This document shows, piece by piece, positions 41,557 through 49,810 of a DNA stretch of 64,000 nucleotides (its first letter is position 1; each line of letters opens with the position of its first letter). The notes under the pieces were generated by a model. It was not told the origin of the DNA, did no database searches, and saw only the letters and a program-made list of their open reading frames with translations. Position numbers and translations under genes: made by a program. The stretch comes from a virus. Where the stretch lies: IMG/VR virus record IMGVR_UViG_3300040808_002740, positions 1 to 64,000 of that record. The stretch is one strand, 5' to 3'.

Positions 41557-41717
41557 TGAGTAGCAGGAGTCTCGGCTAATGCTCGACGTTGTGTCCGTTT
41601 CCGAATACGCCACTGACGCATGTATTCCTTCTGATACTGGTTATTTGCGTCAACGCAGATTTCGCAACGGCATCCTCGTACGTAGCCGGTTCGGCTGTGC
41701 TTAGTTGGTTCAGTCAT
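41553..41717 (-). CDS. Small zinc-knuckle protein
   Basis: A 54-residue protein (MTEPTKHSRTGYVRGCRCEI...). HSRTGYVRGCRCEICVDANN is a zinc-knuckle motif of the same type as the start of the HTH protein at 38369-38968. The rest is a basic helix (QKEYMRQWRIRKRTQRRA). Likely nucleic-acid binding. It begins one base after the upstream stop and overlaps the HNH gene by four bases. Confidence 0.65.
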   Translation of the reverse strand: MTEPTKHSRTGYVRGCRCEICVDANNQYQKEYMRQWRIRKRTQRRALAETPATQ

Positions 41718-41718
41718 T

Positions 41719-42228
41719 TCAGATGTCACTTTCTTTAATTGAGTCGAATGTCCATTTGCCATCCAGGAGATCCCAGAGAGCCCGGTCAATTGCTGTGTCT
41801 TCCAAGTCGTGCTCTTCAAGCATTTCTCGGTGTCGCTTAATGCCATTTTTTAGCATGATGATTTGCTTTGCCATGTCATCTTCAAATCGTGCGCCTGTCA
41901 CGATCATTTTGCTGACTTGGGTTAGGCGCGAGTTGACGTGGAACTTGAAGCGCTCAATCTTCTTTGTTTGCTTCTCGTAATACGCAAGCGCTTCGCTAAG
42001 CAAAGCTTCGCCGCCGTCAATCGCTGAGTACCTTTCGGTATCCGAGTCAATGTCCGCCTGAATGCGTTCAAGTTGACTCTCAAGGTTCTGGACTAGGGCA
42101 ATGAGAGCGCGCTCCCAGCGATCCCAGTTTTCCTGCTGGAAAAGAGTTTCCCGTACGTCTGCGCTTACTCGGTTCTTGACCTCTTCAGCAACAAACTTAG
42201 CGAATGCGTCGTCAGTGAGGGTTTTCAT
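41719..42228 (-). CDS. Coiled-coil protein in the recombination block
   Basis: A 169-residue helical, charged protein. Residues 20-100 form a long coiled coil (ALIALVQNLESQLERIQADI) and 100-165 further helices. GGAGG ahead of ATG 42228 gives a clear start. No family recognised; proteins of this kind beside Cas4/RecB-like nuclease genes are common in phages and may be a nuclease partner, but this is not shown. Confidence 0.65.
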   Translation of the reverse strand: MKTLTDDAFAKFVAEEVKNRVSADVRETLFQQENWDRWERALIALVQNLESQLERIQADIDSDTERYSAIDGGEALLSEALAYYEKQTKKIERFKFHVNSRLTQVSKMIVTGARFEDDMAKQIIMLKNGIKRHREMLEEHDLEDTAIDRALWDLLDGKWTFDSIKESDI

Positions 42229-42229
42229 T

Positions 42230-42988
42230 TCACCTCCACGCAGGGCACTGCTTCTTGAAGTAACACCAGTTGCATAGGAACGCTTTTCGTGCTTCAAATT
42301 GTTCGTTGTTACAGGACTCATCTATTTCTTTCTTTACTTGCACGACATCAGCCGTGATTGCTTCAATTTTGTCGTCTGTTACTTTTCTACTGATTACTTT
42401 CGGTGCTTTCAGATAGATAAGGTCTAGACGTTTTGCTTCACCTATTTCTAACTCACGGCAAAGCGCAGCATAAATAAACAACTGTGAGAATTTGTCGTCT
42501 TCCCATTTCGGTGCAGGAACTTTTCCTGTCTTGTAGTCGCCGATAATGATTGAACCATCATCGTCAAAGCACAGCCGGTCAATGAAACCTTTAAGTTGAA
42601 CTCCTCCTAGTTTTCCGTTGAGTTCAAGTTCGATCTCATCAACTGTCGTCTCGGTGGGTTCTTCAATGCCCCAGAGATTTTCAATGCAAAACCAAGAATT
42701 CCACCGGAAGGTGTTGTGCTTGTCCTTACTGAGGATGAACGCAACTTCTTCTTCGTACTTTTCGTTCCATAACTTCCGTGACAGCATGCGCGCTGTGTCA
42801 AGCGTCCTGTCATCGGGGTCAGTTGCATACAGTTCTTCAAAGACCTCGTGGACGAAGTTTCCCATCAGGGTTGCTTCTGTCGGAGGTTCTCTGAGACCGT
42901 CAATCTTTTGATACTTGAATTTCAGTGGACACTGCTTCCAAGTACCTATTGAAGAAGGGGAGAGATGAGGGGGAGGGGTGAATGTCAC
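42230..42988 (-). CDS. RecB/Cas4-like PD-(D/E)XK nuclease
   Basis: A 252-residue nuclease. HLSPSSIGTWKQCPLKFKYQ (about 8-27) starts the RecB/Cas4 fold. GNFVHEVFEELY carries the His of motif I, GFIDRL the motif II Asp (about 134-139), and IIIGDYKTGK (about 147-156) the D-x-K core. Three Cys near the end (CNWCYFKKQC), with the early Cys (QC), give the four ligands of an iron-sulfur cluster as in Cas4 and AddB. Acts as a DNA exonuclease, probably with the Rad52-like annealing protein encoded just upstream. GTG 42988 overlaps its stop (GTGA). Confidence 0.88.
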   Translation of the reverse strand: MTFTPPPHLSPSSIGTWKQCPLKFKYQKIDGLREPPTEATLMGNFVHEVFEELYATDPDDRTLDTARMLSRKLWNEKYEEEVAFILSKDKHNTFRWNSWFCIENLWGIEEPTETTVDEIELELNGKLGGVQLKGFIDRLCFDDDGSIIIGDYKTGKVPAPKWEDDKFSQLFIYAALCRELEIGEAKRLDLIYLKAPKVISRKVTDDKIEAITADVVQVKKEIDESCNNEQFEARKAFLCNWCYFKKQCPAWR

Positions 42989-43659
42989 GCCTCTGACTCT
43001 TCCTCACCTCGAATGATGATTTTTGCATCAAACGCTATGCGGATGCACTCAACGAGAAGAGCGTCAAGTTGCTCTTCGGTGAACTCATGCGCCTTAGGTA
43101 CAGGCTTGCCCCCGCTGTAGTCGTTCCAGAATTCTCGGATCTGACTGACCTGGTCGTCATCAAACTCGTTGCGATACTTCAGGAACTCTTCGTACTTGGG
43201 GTTGACGGCGGGCTGTTGTTCTGCTTCATCTTGAGCGTACTCAAGCTCAATGGCGTCAATGTCGCGAGCCAAATACAAGCCGACGCCGAACTGTTGAACT
43301 GCTTTCTTCAAAGCATCAGATACGGCACCTTTCATTTCGTCGCCGAGATCTACGATGTCACCGCTTTTGGTTCGCTTGATCTTTTGACCACCGATGCCGT
43401 CCTTCTCCACGACTCGGCCACCGATGACGGCATCAACCCGGACGTGGGCGACGATGTAGTCGGGATCTAGTTGATCGCGGTAGCAGGAAACAATTGTGCT
43501 GTTCCAGTTCTCCACACCCAACACGCGATTCAAGCGTGTGATGACTTCGGATACAGGAATGTAGGTGAGGCGTGCTCCGCCCTTGCTGAGTGTCTTTTCC
43601 ATTTCCTCGGGAAAAGGTTCAGACAGTTTCTCGTAGATATGCTTACTGGAATCAGTCAT
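42985..43659 (-). CDS. Rad52-like single-strand annealing protein
   Basis: A 224-residue protein. Residues 1-130 follow the Rad52/Sak family: LSKGGARLTYIPVSEVITRL and NRVLGVENWNSTIV, then VSDALKKAVQQFGVGLYL (about 114-131), the conserved core that forms the annealing ring. The C-terminal ~90 residues are acidic and include a short helical unit (FTEEQLDALLVECIRIAF). With the RecB-like exonuclease gene at its end it forms a phage recombination pair. ATG 43659 has only a weak ribosome site. Confidence 0.85.
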   Translation of the reverse strand: MTDSSKHIYEKLSEPFPEEMEKTLSKGGARLTYIPVSEVITRLNRVLGVENWNSTIVSCYRDQLDPDYIVAHVRVDAVIGGRVVEKDGIGGQKIKRTKSGDIVDLGDEMKGAVSDALKKAVQQFGVGLYLARDIDAIELEYAQDEAEQQPAVNPKYEEFLKYRNEFDDDQVSQIREFWNDYSGGKPVPKAHEFTEEQLDALLVECIRIAFDAKIIIRGEEESEA

Positions 43660-43670
43660 TTTCTTGCTTT

Positions 43671-44174
43671 CTACTTGTTATTACGGATGTTGATTTTCTC
43701 TACCGGCTCGCCGGTTTCACAGTATTCATCTGCAAGGATTCCAAGAGAAGACAAAGCGCCGACCCTCCAGTAGGAAGGTTGAACATATTTGAGCATCTCT
43801 TTCATCATGTCTTCGTTTGACATGGTTACTTCGCCAGTGTCTAGGTCAATGGCGGATCTGCTAATGCGTGACGCTACGACGTTTGCTAGTTCGTCATGTT
43901 GCCATGCTTTTCTCGGCTTCGACCATCGCCGTTCAACGGTGTAGCCGTTATCAAGGTCAACGATCTCCTGTTCGGCCATCGCTGCTTGAGTTTTCTTGGA
44001 CATCTCTTCAAAGATGATGCCCATGTCTGATCGGACAATGCTCAACGACACCAAGATCTCGCACATCTGTGCAAGGTCAAAGTCTTCGGAGTTCACTTCC
44101 TTGACGTGATCGTAGAGAGCCATCACGTGACGTTTGTGTTCTTGTAGCCAGTTAGGGATATTTTCAGTAGTCAA
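43671..44174 (-). CDS. Unknown protein between terminase and Rad52-like genes
   Basis: A 167-residue helical protein starting at TTG 44174, with AAGGTG at good spacing (no ATG fits). It includes a short beta unit (VDLDNGYTVERRWSKPRKAW) and later DLDTGEVTMSNEDMMKEM. This type of gene is usual before annealing proteins in actinophages. No function is known; a ssDNA-annealing accessory is conceivable. Confidence 0.6.
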   Translation of the reverse strand: MTTENIPNWLQEHKRHVMALYDHVKEVNSEDFDLAQMCEILVSLSIVRSDMGIIFEEMSKKTQAAMAEQEIVDLDNGYTVERRWSKPRKAWQHDELANVVASRISRSAIDLDTGEVTMSNEDMMKEMLKYVQPSYWRVGALSSLGILADEYCETGEPVEKINIRNNK

Positions 44175-44206
44175 CTCATCACCTTAATAATTGGTGGACA
44201 TGTATG

Positions 44207-45511
44207 TCAGATGATGATAGCGGCTCTTTTCCGTTGAGGCAATCCTAGTCCGGTGAGGTGTGTGAATGCTCCTACGGCGGAGTCAACTTGGTCGTCGTGG
44301 TTTGCTGCCTCTGGGAATGACGCAAACTCGTCCAACCATTCTGTTAGCCATGATCCACGTACAACTCTGACGTTCCCATTTGCTACCGCTGCGGCGAATG
44401 GGCGAGAGCGTGTGACTTTGTCGCCAGTTGATCGGATGCCAGCGAAGTCGTATCCTGGAAGTACGTAGCGGGCATATTGATCAAGTAGGGCTTTGCCTGA
44501 TGAACCTGGCTCTTGCTCCATCCTGATGGCAACCGCATGTCCGTCTTCGTAGGCTGTTTGAGAGATGAGGTGCTCCACTTGGTGACCGTTAACTCGCGCC
44601 TTTTTGACATCCAAGATGTATGCAACGCCTTGGTCAAAAAGCATTAGTGTTCCGACTGTCCAGTCAGGGTCAGGGTTTGATTGAGATGGCTCCGTGGCTG
44701 CTAAGTCCCAGAAACGTACGACTCGGGCAGCGTTGGTGACTTCAGGTACATCTAGCGGGTCAATGATGATGAATGATTCTCTTTCAAAGAGACTTCCGAG
44801 ACTGGTTGTCCACCAGTCACCTTCTTCAAGACGGCGGCGTTCAACTGGATCCAGTGCTTGTAGCGACTGACGGTATGAACTGGCGTCGATGCCTGGGTTG
44901 TCGGTCAACTTGGACGGCACAAAAATGCGACCGTGTTCTCTTCCCTCAACAATGAATCGTTGCCTAACCCAGTTGGGGGCTGGGTTTGATGCGGCTCGCA
45001 TGCGGAGAGGAACCTGAGACAGTGGACCAGACGCTGGGCGACGGAGACGAGAGAATAGGTAGCGGTAATCGGACTCTCTGATTTCGGTAACCTCGTCCAT
45101 CCCGATGAATTGGAACTCGGCACCTTTGTAGCGCAAGTAGTCTTGGCTGTTGTTGAGGTATCCAAAAGATATGCGAGCACCAGATGGGAAAACAGCGGTG
45201 TAGTTGTTGCTGTTCCAGCGAACGTCAGAGTAGGGGGCCATCCACGATACAAAACGGTCCATGATTGCTCCGGGGAGAGCCAGGTCGGCGTAGGTGCGCC
45301 TGAACAGGATCGCAGAGTAGTTGGGTACGTCAACGTACTGAAGTGCTGCCATCAGAAGGGCGGATGACTTGCCACCACCTGCGGCTCCGCCGAAAAGTGC
45401 TTCAAGGGCGTAGGTTCGAAGGAAAACTTTTTGAGTGACAGAGGCGTCTTCTGGGCAGAACTCCGACATTTTTGGTTCTAAGTATTCTAAGACTTTTTTC
45501 CAGTCACTCAT
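44207..45511 (-). CDS. terL: Terminase large subunit
   Basis: A 434-residue packaging motor. Walker A GGAAGGGKSS (about 41-50), Walker B FIGMDE (135-140), and the nuclease Asp in RFWDLAAT (about 268-275) with NHDDQVDS (about 411-418) near the end. It pumps DNA into proheads and cuts concatemers. ATG 45511 is used: GGAG lies six bases upstream inside the alternative GTG start at 45523. It reads away from the portal gene, so large terminase and head genes are divergent here, which is unusual since they are normally in one operon. No small subunit was recognised. Confidence 0.95.
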   Translation of the reverse strand: MSDWKKVLEYLEPKMSEFCPEDASVTQKVFLRTYALEALFGGAAGGGKSSALLMAALQYVDVPNYSAILFRRTYADLALPGAIMDRFVSWMAPYSDVRWNSNNYTAVFPSGARISFGYLNNSQDYLRYKGAEFQFIGMDEVTEIRESDYRYLFSRLRRPASGPLSQVPLRMRAASNPAPNWVRQRFIVEGREHGRIFVPSKLTDNPGIDASSYRQSLQALDPVERRRLEEGDWWTTSLGSLFERESFIIIDPLDVPEVTNAARVVRFWDLAATEPSQSNPDPDWTVGTLMLFDQGVAYILDVKKARVNGHQVEHLISQTAYEDGHAVAIRMEQEPGSSGKALLDQYARYVLPGYDFAGIRSTGDKVTRSRPFAAAVANGNVRVVRGSWLTEWLDEFASFPEAANHDDQVDSAVGAFTHLTGLGLPQRKRAAIII

Positions 45512-45521
45512 GCGGTGCTCC

Positions 45522-45543
45522 ACTACTTGATCTATGAAGTAGT
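45522..45543. promoter_or_regulatory. Inverted repeat in the divergent terminase/portal region
   Basis: ACTACTT (45522-45528) and AAGTAGT (45537-45543) form a perfect 7-base inverted repeat with an 8-base spacer. It lies between the divergent terminase and small-membrane-protein genes, where promoters for both sides are expected, so it is a candidate operator. No regulator or direct test is available. Confidence 0.4.
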
Positions 45544-45568
45544 ATAGGTTGTTGGAATAGAGGTCAAT

Positions 45569-45748
45569 GTGAAGAAACTGTTCAGCTGGCTGAAATCACG
45601 AGATTTACGTGCAGCAACCGCCAATATCATGATGCTGTCATTTATACTATTGACATCGGTAGGTGCTGCTTTGTTGTTGCCTGCTGCTGGTTTTATAACC
45701 GCAGGTGTCGCCTGTGGTGTTTTCGGCTACCTACTGGGGTCTGATTAA
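45569..45748 (+). CDS. Small membrane protein ahead of the portal gene
   Basis: A 59-residue protein starting GTG (MKKLFSWLKSRDLRAATANI). A basic amphipathic start is followed by MMLSFILLTSVGAALLLPAA and GFITAGVACGVFGYLLGS, two probable membrane helices. AGAGG at 45559-45563 is a ribosome site five bases before the GTG. The stop is two bases before the portal start. Function unknown: possibly a lysis, membrane-docking or head-membrane factor. Confidence 0.6.
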   Translation: MKKLFSWLKSRDLRAATANIMMLSFILLTSVGAALLLPAAGFITAGVACGVFGYLLGSD

Positions 45749-45750
45749 AG

Positions 45751-47967
45751 ATGGCATGGAATTCTAGACAGACCAAGGATTTGGCATCAGGTTCTCCTGA
45801 TATGAAAGCCGCATCCCTGAGTCCGGGGGCTCCAGTCGCCTACAACACGGCAGTTGCCGGTAAGCCATATCGTGATTCATGGGATATTGAGCGTGCATAC
45901 CGAGAAGGAATGCAGCGTGTTGTTTGGGTTTCCCGTTGCATTGACGCCATTTCGGGCAACCAAGCGCGCCTCCCGATGATTCTCCGCGACAACAACAGTC
46001 CTGTTGGTCAAGTTATTGACAAGGACAACAGCATTCTTGACATTCTGAATACAAAGAGCAACCCTGCGGAAAACTCTTTTGTGTTTAGGTATCGTCTATC
46101 CAGCCAACTTTTGATGTCGAGCCGTGGTGTTTTCATTGAGAAAGTTCGCGGCAGGGACGGACGAATCATCGCCCTTCAACTGCTTCCACCACAAAGCACG
46201 GCTCCAATCCCAGACCCAAAGACGTTTGTTTCAGGTTTTGAGGTTTCTCTTTCCCAAGGGAAAACTGTTCGGCTGAAGCCAGAAGACGTGATCTGGTTGC
46301 GACGCCCCCACCCTCTGGATCCTTACTTGTCAATGACCCCGATGGAGTCTGCTGGTATTGCAATTGAAATTGAGAACCTTGCTCGGGTCTACAACCGCAA
46401 TTTCCTTCTAAATGATGGTCGCCCAGGTGGATTGCTCGTCGTTCGAGGAGAGATTGACGACGACGACAAAGACGAACTCCGTAGTCGTTTCCGTGGAAAT
46501 CTAAACAAAGCAGGCGCTGTTAGTGTCATTGCTGCCGATGACGGTGTTGATTTCGTAGATACCGGAAGCAACCCTCGTGATGCTGCTTACGCTCAGATGC
46601 GTCAGTTGACCAAAGAGGAAATCCTTGCCTCTTTCGGTGTCCCCGAGTCAGTGATTGGCAATGCTGCTGGGCGAACTTTCTCAAATGCCGCTGAAGAACT
46701 GCGTGTCTTCTGGATGGAGACAATGCTTCCCCACTTAGAGCCAATTGCTCGAGGTTTGGATGAGCTTGATCCGCAGTACTACTTGGACTTTGATACGTCA
46801 ACGGTTCCAATCCTGATTATCTCCAAGCAGGAACGTCAGCGTTATTTGATGGATGAGTTCCAGCAAGGTCTGATTAGCGTCAACGAGTTCCGTGAGCAGA
46901 CTGGTCGCAATAAGGTTGAGTCCGAGATTGCCGATCAGTTGTTGTCGAATCCGAACTTGGTTCCGATTGCTAACACCGAGAAGCCTTTTGCTGTGGAGGA
47001 ACAGCAACCTGTTGCTGCTGGTGGCGCTGTTCCTGCTGGACCTGAAGGTGCAGCTCCTGAGCAGGGTGCTCCAGCGGAGAGCGCTCCTGCTGGTGCCCCT
47101 GGCGAGCAACAACCCGCCGCACCCGAAGAGGGCGTAGTCGCTGCCGTTGAGCCCGTTCCGGAGGGACAACTTTCTGCTTCTGGACATGGATCGTACGCCA
47201 CGAAAATGAACACCCAAGCGCTTTCCGATTGGGATTCAAAGTCGGATAAGGCAACTGAGCGTTGGACGGACATTATTGATCGGGCGTTTGAGCGTCTATT
47301 TGAGCGTCAGCAACGTGTGGTGATTGAGAAAGCCATGGGAGTGAAGGCACGTCGTGCTATGGCTGATGGGTCTTTGACTGTGGATCAGATTTTTGATCTT
47401 GATGTTTGGGATCGCCAGTTGAAAGATGATCTTGAGCCGCTTTTCCGTGCGGTGCTAGAGGAGTCTGTGGGGTTGATCTCTGAGGAGTCAGGCATGGACG
47501 CTACGCCTGATGCTGATGAGGTTAAGGAATACCTTGACAATCAGGTCGCTCGCTCCCAGAAGGTGAACGAGTCAACCCGTGAAGAGGTTGCAGCGGCTCT
47601 CATTGTGGCGATGGCTTTGACCGCTGATTCTGATGAGGATCGGTCAAGTTTGTTGCGTGCGGCTATTACTGCAATCTTCGCCAACTTGCTTGGTAAAAGA
47701 AAGCGTATTGCTGCGGAGCATGAGACTCAGACGGCTATGAATGCCGGTACTTATTTCGGTAGCAGAATGATTGGTGCTCCTACAAAGACGTGGAAGACCC
47801 GTAAGGATGCTCGAGTTCGGCAGGCGCACTCGCTGCTAGATAACAAGACCGTTGGCATCGCTGATGGGTTTGCTGCCGGGGATACGGTTCTTCGTTTCCC
47901 TGGAGATCCTTTGGCTCCGCCTCATTTGACGATCAACTGCCGTTGCAAGTTGAATTTTGACTCCTGA
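45751..47967 (+). CDS. Portal protein fused to a MuF-like minor head domain
   Basis: A 738-residue protein. Residues 1-400 are HK97-type portal: RVVWVSRCIDAISGNQARLP, EDVIWLRRPHPLDPYLSMTP, FSNAAEELRVFWMETMLPHL and a C-terminal stalk/wing region. Residues about 400-480 are a Pro/Ala/Glu-rich linker (EQQPVAAGGAVPAGPEGA). Residues 490-738 are a helical domain ending with TKTWKTRKDARVRQAHSLLD and APPHLTINCRCKLNF, the MuF/SPP1 gp7 minor-head signature. Fusion of portal with MuF is known in some phages and places the minor protein at the portal vertex. ATG 45751 follows the small membrane protein. Confidence 0.88.
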   Translation: MAWNSRQTKDLASGSPDMKAASLSPGAPVAYNTAVAGKPYRDSWDIERAYREGMQRVVWVSRCIDAISGNQARLPMILRDNNSPVGQVIDKDNSILDILNTKSNPAENSFVFRYRLSSQLLMSSRGVFIEKVRGRDGRIIALQLLPPQSTAPIPDPKTFVSGFEVSLSQGKTVRLKPEDVIWLRRPHPLDPYLSMTPMESAGIAIEIENLARVYNRNFLLNDGRPGGLLVVRGEIDDDDKDELRSRFRGNLNKAGAVSVIAADDGVDFVDTGSNPRDAAYAQMRQLTKEEILASFGVPESVIGNAAGRTFSNAAEELRVFWMETMLPHLEPIARGLDELDPQYYLDFDTSTVPILIISKQERQRYLMDEFQQGLISVNEFREQTGRNKVESEIADQLLSNPNLVPIANTEKPFAVEEQQPVAAGGAVPAGPEGAAPEQGAPAESAPAGAPGEQQPAAPEEGVVAAVEPVPEGQLSASGHGSYATKMNTQALSDWDSKSDKATERWTDIIDRAFERLFERQQRVVIEKAMGVKARRAMADGSLTVDQIFDLDVWDRQLKDDLEPLFRAVLEESVGLISEESGMDATPDADEVKEYLDNQVARSQKVNESTREEVAAALIVAMALTADSDEDRSSLLRAAITAIFANLLGKRKRIAAEHETQTAMNAGTYFGSRMIGAPTKTWKTRKDARVRQAHSLLDNKTVGIADGFAAGDTVLRFPGDPLAPPHLTINCRCKLNFDS

Positions 47968-47993
47968 TTTACTGAAAGTAGTTTTTCAGTAAA
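47968..47993 (+). promoter_or_regulatory. Hairpin with embedded promoter-like boxes after the portal gene
   Basis: TTTACTGAAA (47968-47977) and TTTCAGTAAA (47984-47993) form a perfect 10-base inverted repeat with a 6-base loop, starting one base after the portal stop codon. It contains TTTACT and overlaps TAAAAT (47990-47995), spaced 16 bases, which resemble -35 and -10 boxes. It may be an operator over a promoter for the protease gene or a weak terminator; AT-rich stem makes the latter less likely. Confidence 0.4.
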
Positions 47994-48059
47994 ATATGTC
48001 CACTTGTTGGTGCTCTTTGTGAACTATTATTTAAGAGCGTTACGACAAGAGGAGTTGAA

Positions 48060-49703
48060 ATGCAGATCTCAAATGCATCCGCACATGCCACAGAATTCAA
48101 GGCGATCTCTGGACAAATCAATGTAGACGAAGCACAGGGAATCGTTGAGTGCTTCGTTTCCGGAGTTGGCAACAAGGACAGCGTCGGCGACATTGTCCTT
48201 CCTGGCGCTTTTACTGAAAGTTTGAAGCGTCGCAAGCCTCGCGTGGTGTGGGGACACGACTGGAACCACCCAATTGGGAAAGTTCTTGAGATTTACGAAG
48301 TTGGACCAGCCGACAGGCGTTTGCCATCAAAAATGAAGCAAGCAGGAATTGGCGGTCTCTACGCTCGCGTCCAATTCAACCTCAAGTCCGAAAAGGGGCG
48401 AGAGGCTTTCACCAACGTGTCTTTCTACGGAGAAGAGCAGGAGTGGTCAATCGGCTACAAGACGCTTGAAGCCACGTACGACAACGAGCGCAAAGCGAAT
48501 TTGTTGCGGGAAGTTGAACTTTATGAAGTTTCCCCAGTCCTTCACGGAGCGAACCAGCTAACTGGTACCATTTCTATCAAGTCAGATAAAACTGACGATG
48601 AAGTATCTTCGTTTGGTAAAAGCAAATGGAAGATGTTTGATAGGGAATTTGCCGCTCGGATCAAAGAGGACTACCCAGAGATTTGGAAAAAAGGCGGGAA
48701 CATCAAAGGCAACGCTCAATATGCGATTCTGACAAAAATCGCAGAAGAGGGCGGGGTCGCAAAGACTCAAGATCAGATCAACGCTCTCGAATTGCGCGAG
48801 GCGTGGGTGGCCCGCCACGAGGGAGACTTTCGCCTTCCAGGCGTGATCGCTCAGATCAAGTGGTTAGCGATAGGGGGCAGGGGCGAGGACTACATGAAGA
48901 ACGTAGTCCGGGAAGCGATGAAGAAAGTTGATGAGCGCAAAAAGAAAGATGCTCTTGACGATCTAGATGAACTTGAAACCGTGATGGCTGAAGAAAAAGG
49001 TCATGGCGGGATGGAGTATCACTCGCTGAAAGTAGAGCTCGCCAAGCGTTTTGGTGGCCCCATCCGTGTTCGTGAAATCCGTGGCGGGAAAGTCACGTTT
49101 GATCACATGCATGATGGCGAACCAATGACAATGCGTGTCGGATTCCGTTACGTTGATGGGGAGTGGATGTTCGGAGAGCCTGAAAAAGTTGTTGTCCGAA
49201 CGATTTATGTGACTGCCGAAGACGGCGACGACGAAGGCGGGAACCCGACAGAAGAGGGCGAAACCCCAACTCCTGATACTTACGGAAGTTCTCCCACTGA
49301 AAAAGATTGTGGCTGCGGATGTGGGGGCAGTGGCTCAGGAGACACCATGTCTCGTGTGCGTCAAATGCTTGACCTCATCAAGTCTGACGTGTCCGATGAA
49401 TTGGAGGAAAAGGTCGGACGTGTCATCAGCGCGGGCAATCTTGAGAAACTCCAGACGGCAATGAATCTGTTGCAAGAAGTGATCGCCGCTGGTGGTCGTG
49501 CAGAGATTGAAATGAAACTTCGAGCGCCAGCAGAGAAGTTGTTTGCAATCAAGTCTCACATTGATCCCGTTTTGCAGCATTACTCGGCAATTACTGAGGT
49601 TCACGAAGACGGAATCGCTATCAAATCTATTGACGGTGACGTGGCGAACTTCAAGAATGCGCTCAAGACAGCAACCGAGTCGTACATCTCCAAGAATAGT
49701 TGA
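48060..49703 (+). CDS. Prohead protease (HK97 family) with extra C-terminal domains
   Basis: A 547-residue protein. Residues 1-175 are the HK97-type serine protease: H66 (WGHDWNHPIGK) and S130 (EEQEWSIGYK) are the expected catalytic pair; LYEVSPVLHGANQLT closes the domain. Residues about 185-300 are a helical, charged domain (GNIKGNAQYAILTKIAEEGG). Residues 310-400 are a small beta domain (KRFGGPIRVREIRGGKVTFD). Then DCGCGCGGSGSG near 420 and a final helical part (SRVRQMLDLIKSDVSDELEE). The last part may act as scaffold. GAGGAG precedes the ATG. The protease role is secure; the added domains are unrecognised. Confidence 0.88.
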   Translation: MQISNASAHATEFKAISGQINVDEAQGIVECFVSGVGNKDSVGDIVLPGAFTESLKRRKPRVVWGHDWNHPIGKVLEIYEVGPADRRLPSKMKQAGIGGLYARVQFNLKSEKGREAFTNVSFYGEEQEWSIGYKTLEATYDNERKANLLREVELYEVSPVLHGANQLTGTISIKSDKTDDEVSSFGKSKWKMFDREFAARIKEDYPEIWKKGGNIKGNAQYAILTKIAEEGGVAKTQDQINALELREAWVARHEGDFRLPGVIAQIKWLAIGGRGEDYMKNVVREAMKKVDERKKKDALDDLDELETVMAEEKGHGGMEYHSLKVELAKRFGGPIRVREIRGGKVTFDHMHDGEPMTMRVGFRYVDGEWMFGEPEKVVVRTIYVTAEDGDDEGGNPTEEGETPTPDTYGSSPTEKDCGCGCGGSGSGDTMSRVRQMLDLIKSDVSDELEEKVGRVISAGNLEKLQTAMNLLQEVIAAGGRAEIEMKLRAPAEKLFAIKSHIDPVLQHYSAITEVHEDGIAIKSIDGDVANFKNALKTATESYISKNS

Positions 49704-49756
49704 CAAGCAAGTTCTTAGGGAATATCAGTAAAGTCGGATTTTACGTCACAGCGAAA

Positions 49757-49772
49757 TGAAGTCGTTACTTCA
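49757..49772. promoter_or_regulatory. Small inverted repeat in the gap before the acidic head protein
   Basis: TGAAGT (49757-49762) and ACTTCA (49767-49772) pair around CGTT. It lies in the 107-base gap 49704-49810, which has no gene. TAGACT and TAAACT follow at 49787-49797 and could be -10-like, but no clear -35 is present. Low weight. Confidence 0.25.
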
Positions 49773-49810
49773 GAACACTGGTTGCGTAGACTAAACTAAA
49801 TGAGCAACAC

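Noticed and set aside
44207-45511. Naming a small terminase subunit in the window
   Set aside because: The HTH protein at 38369-38968 is a possible DNA-binding partner but has no terminase-specific sign, so no call was made.
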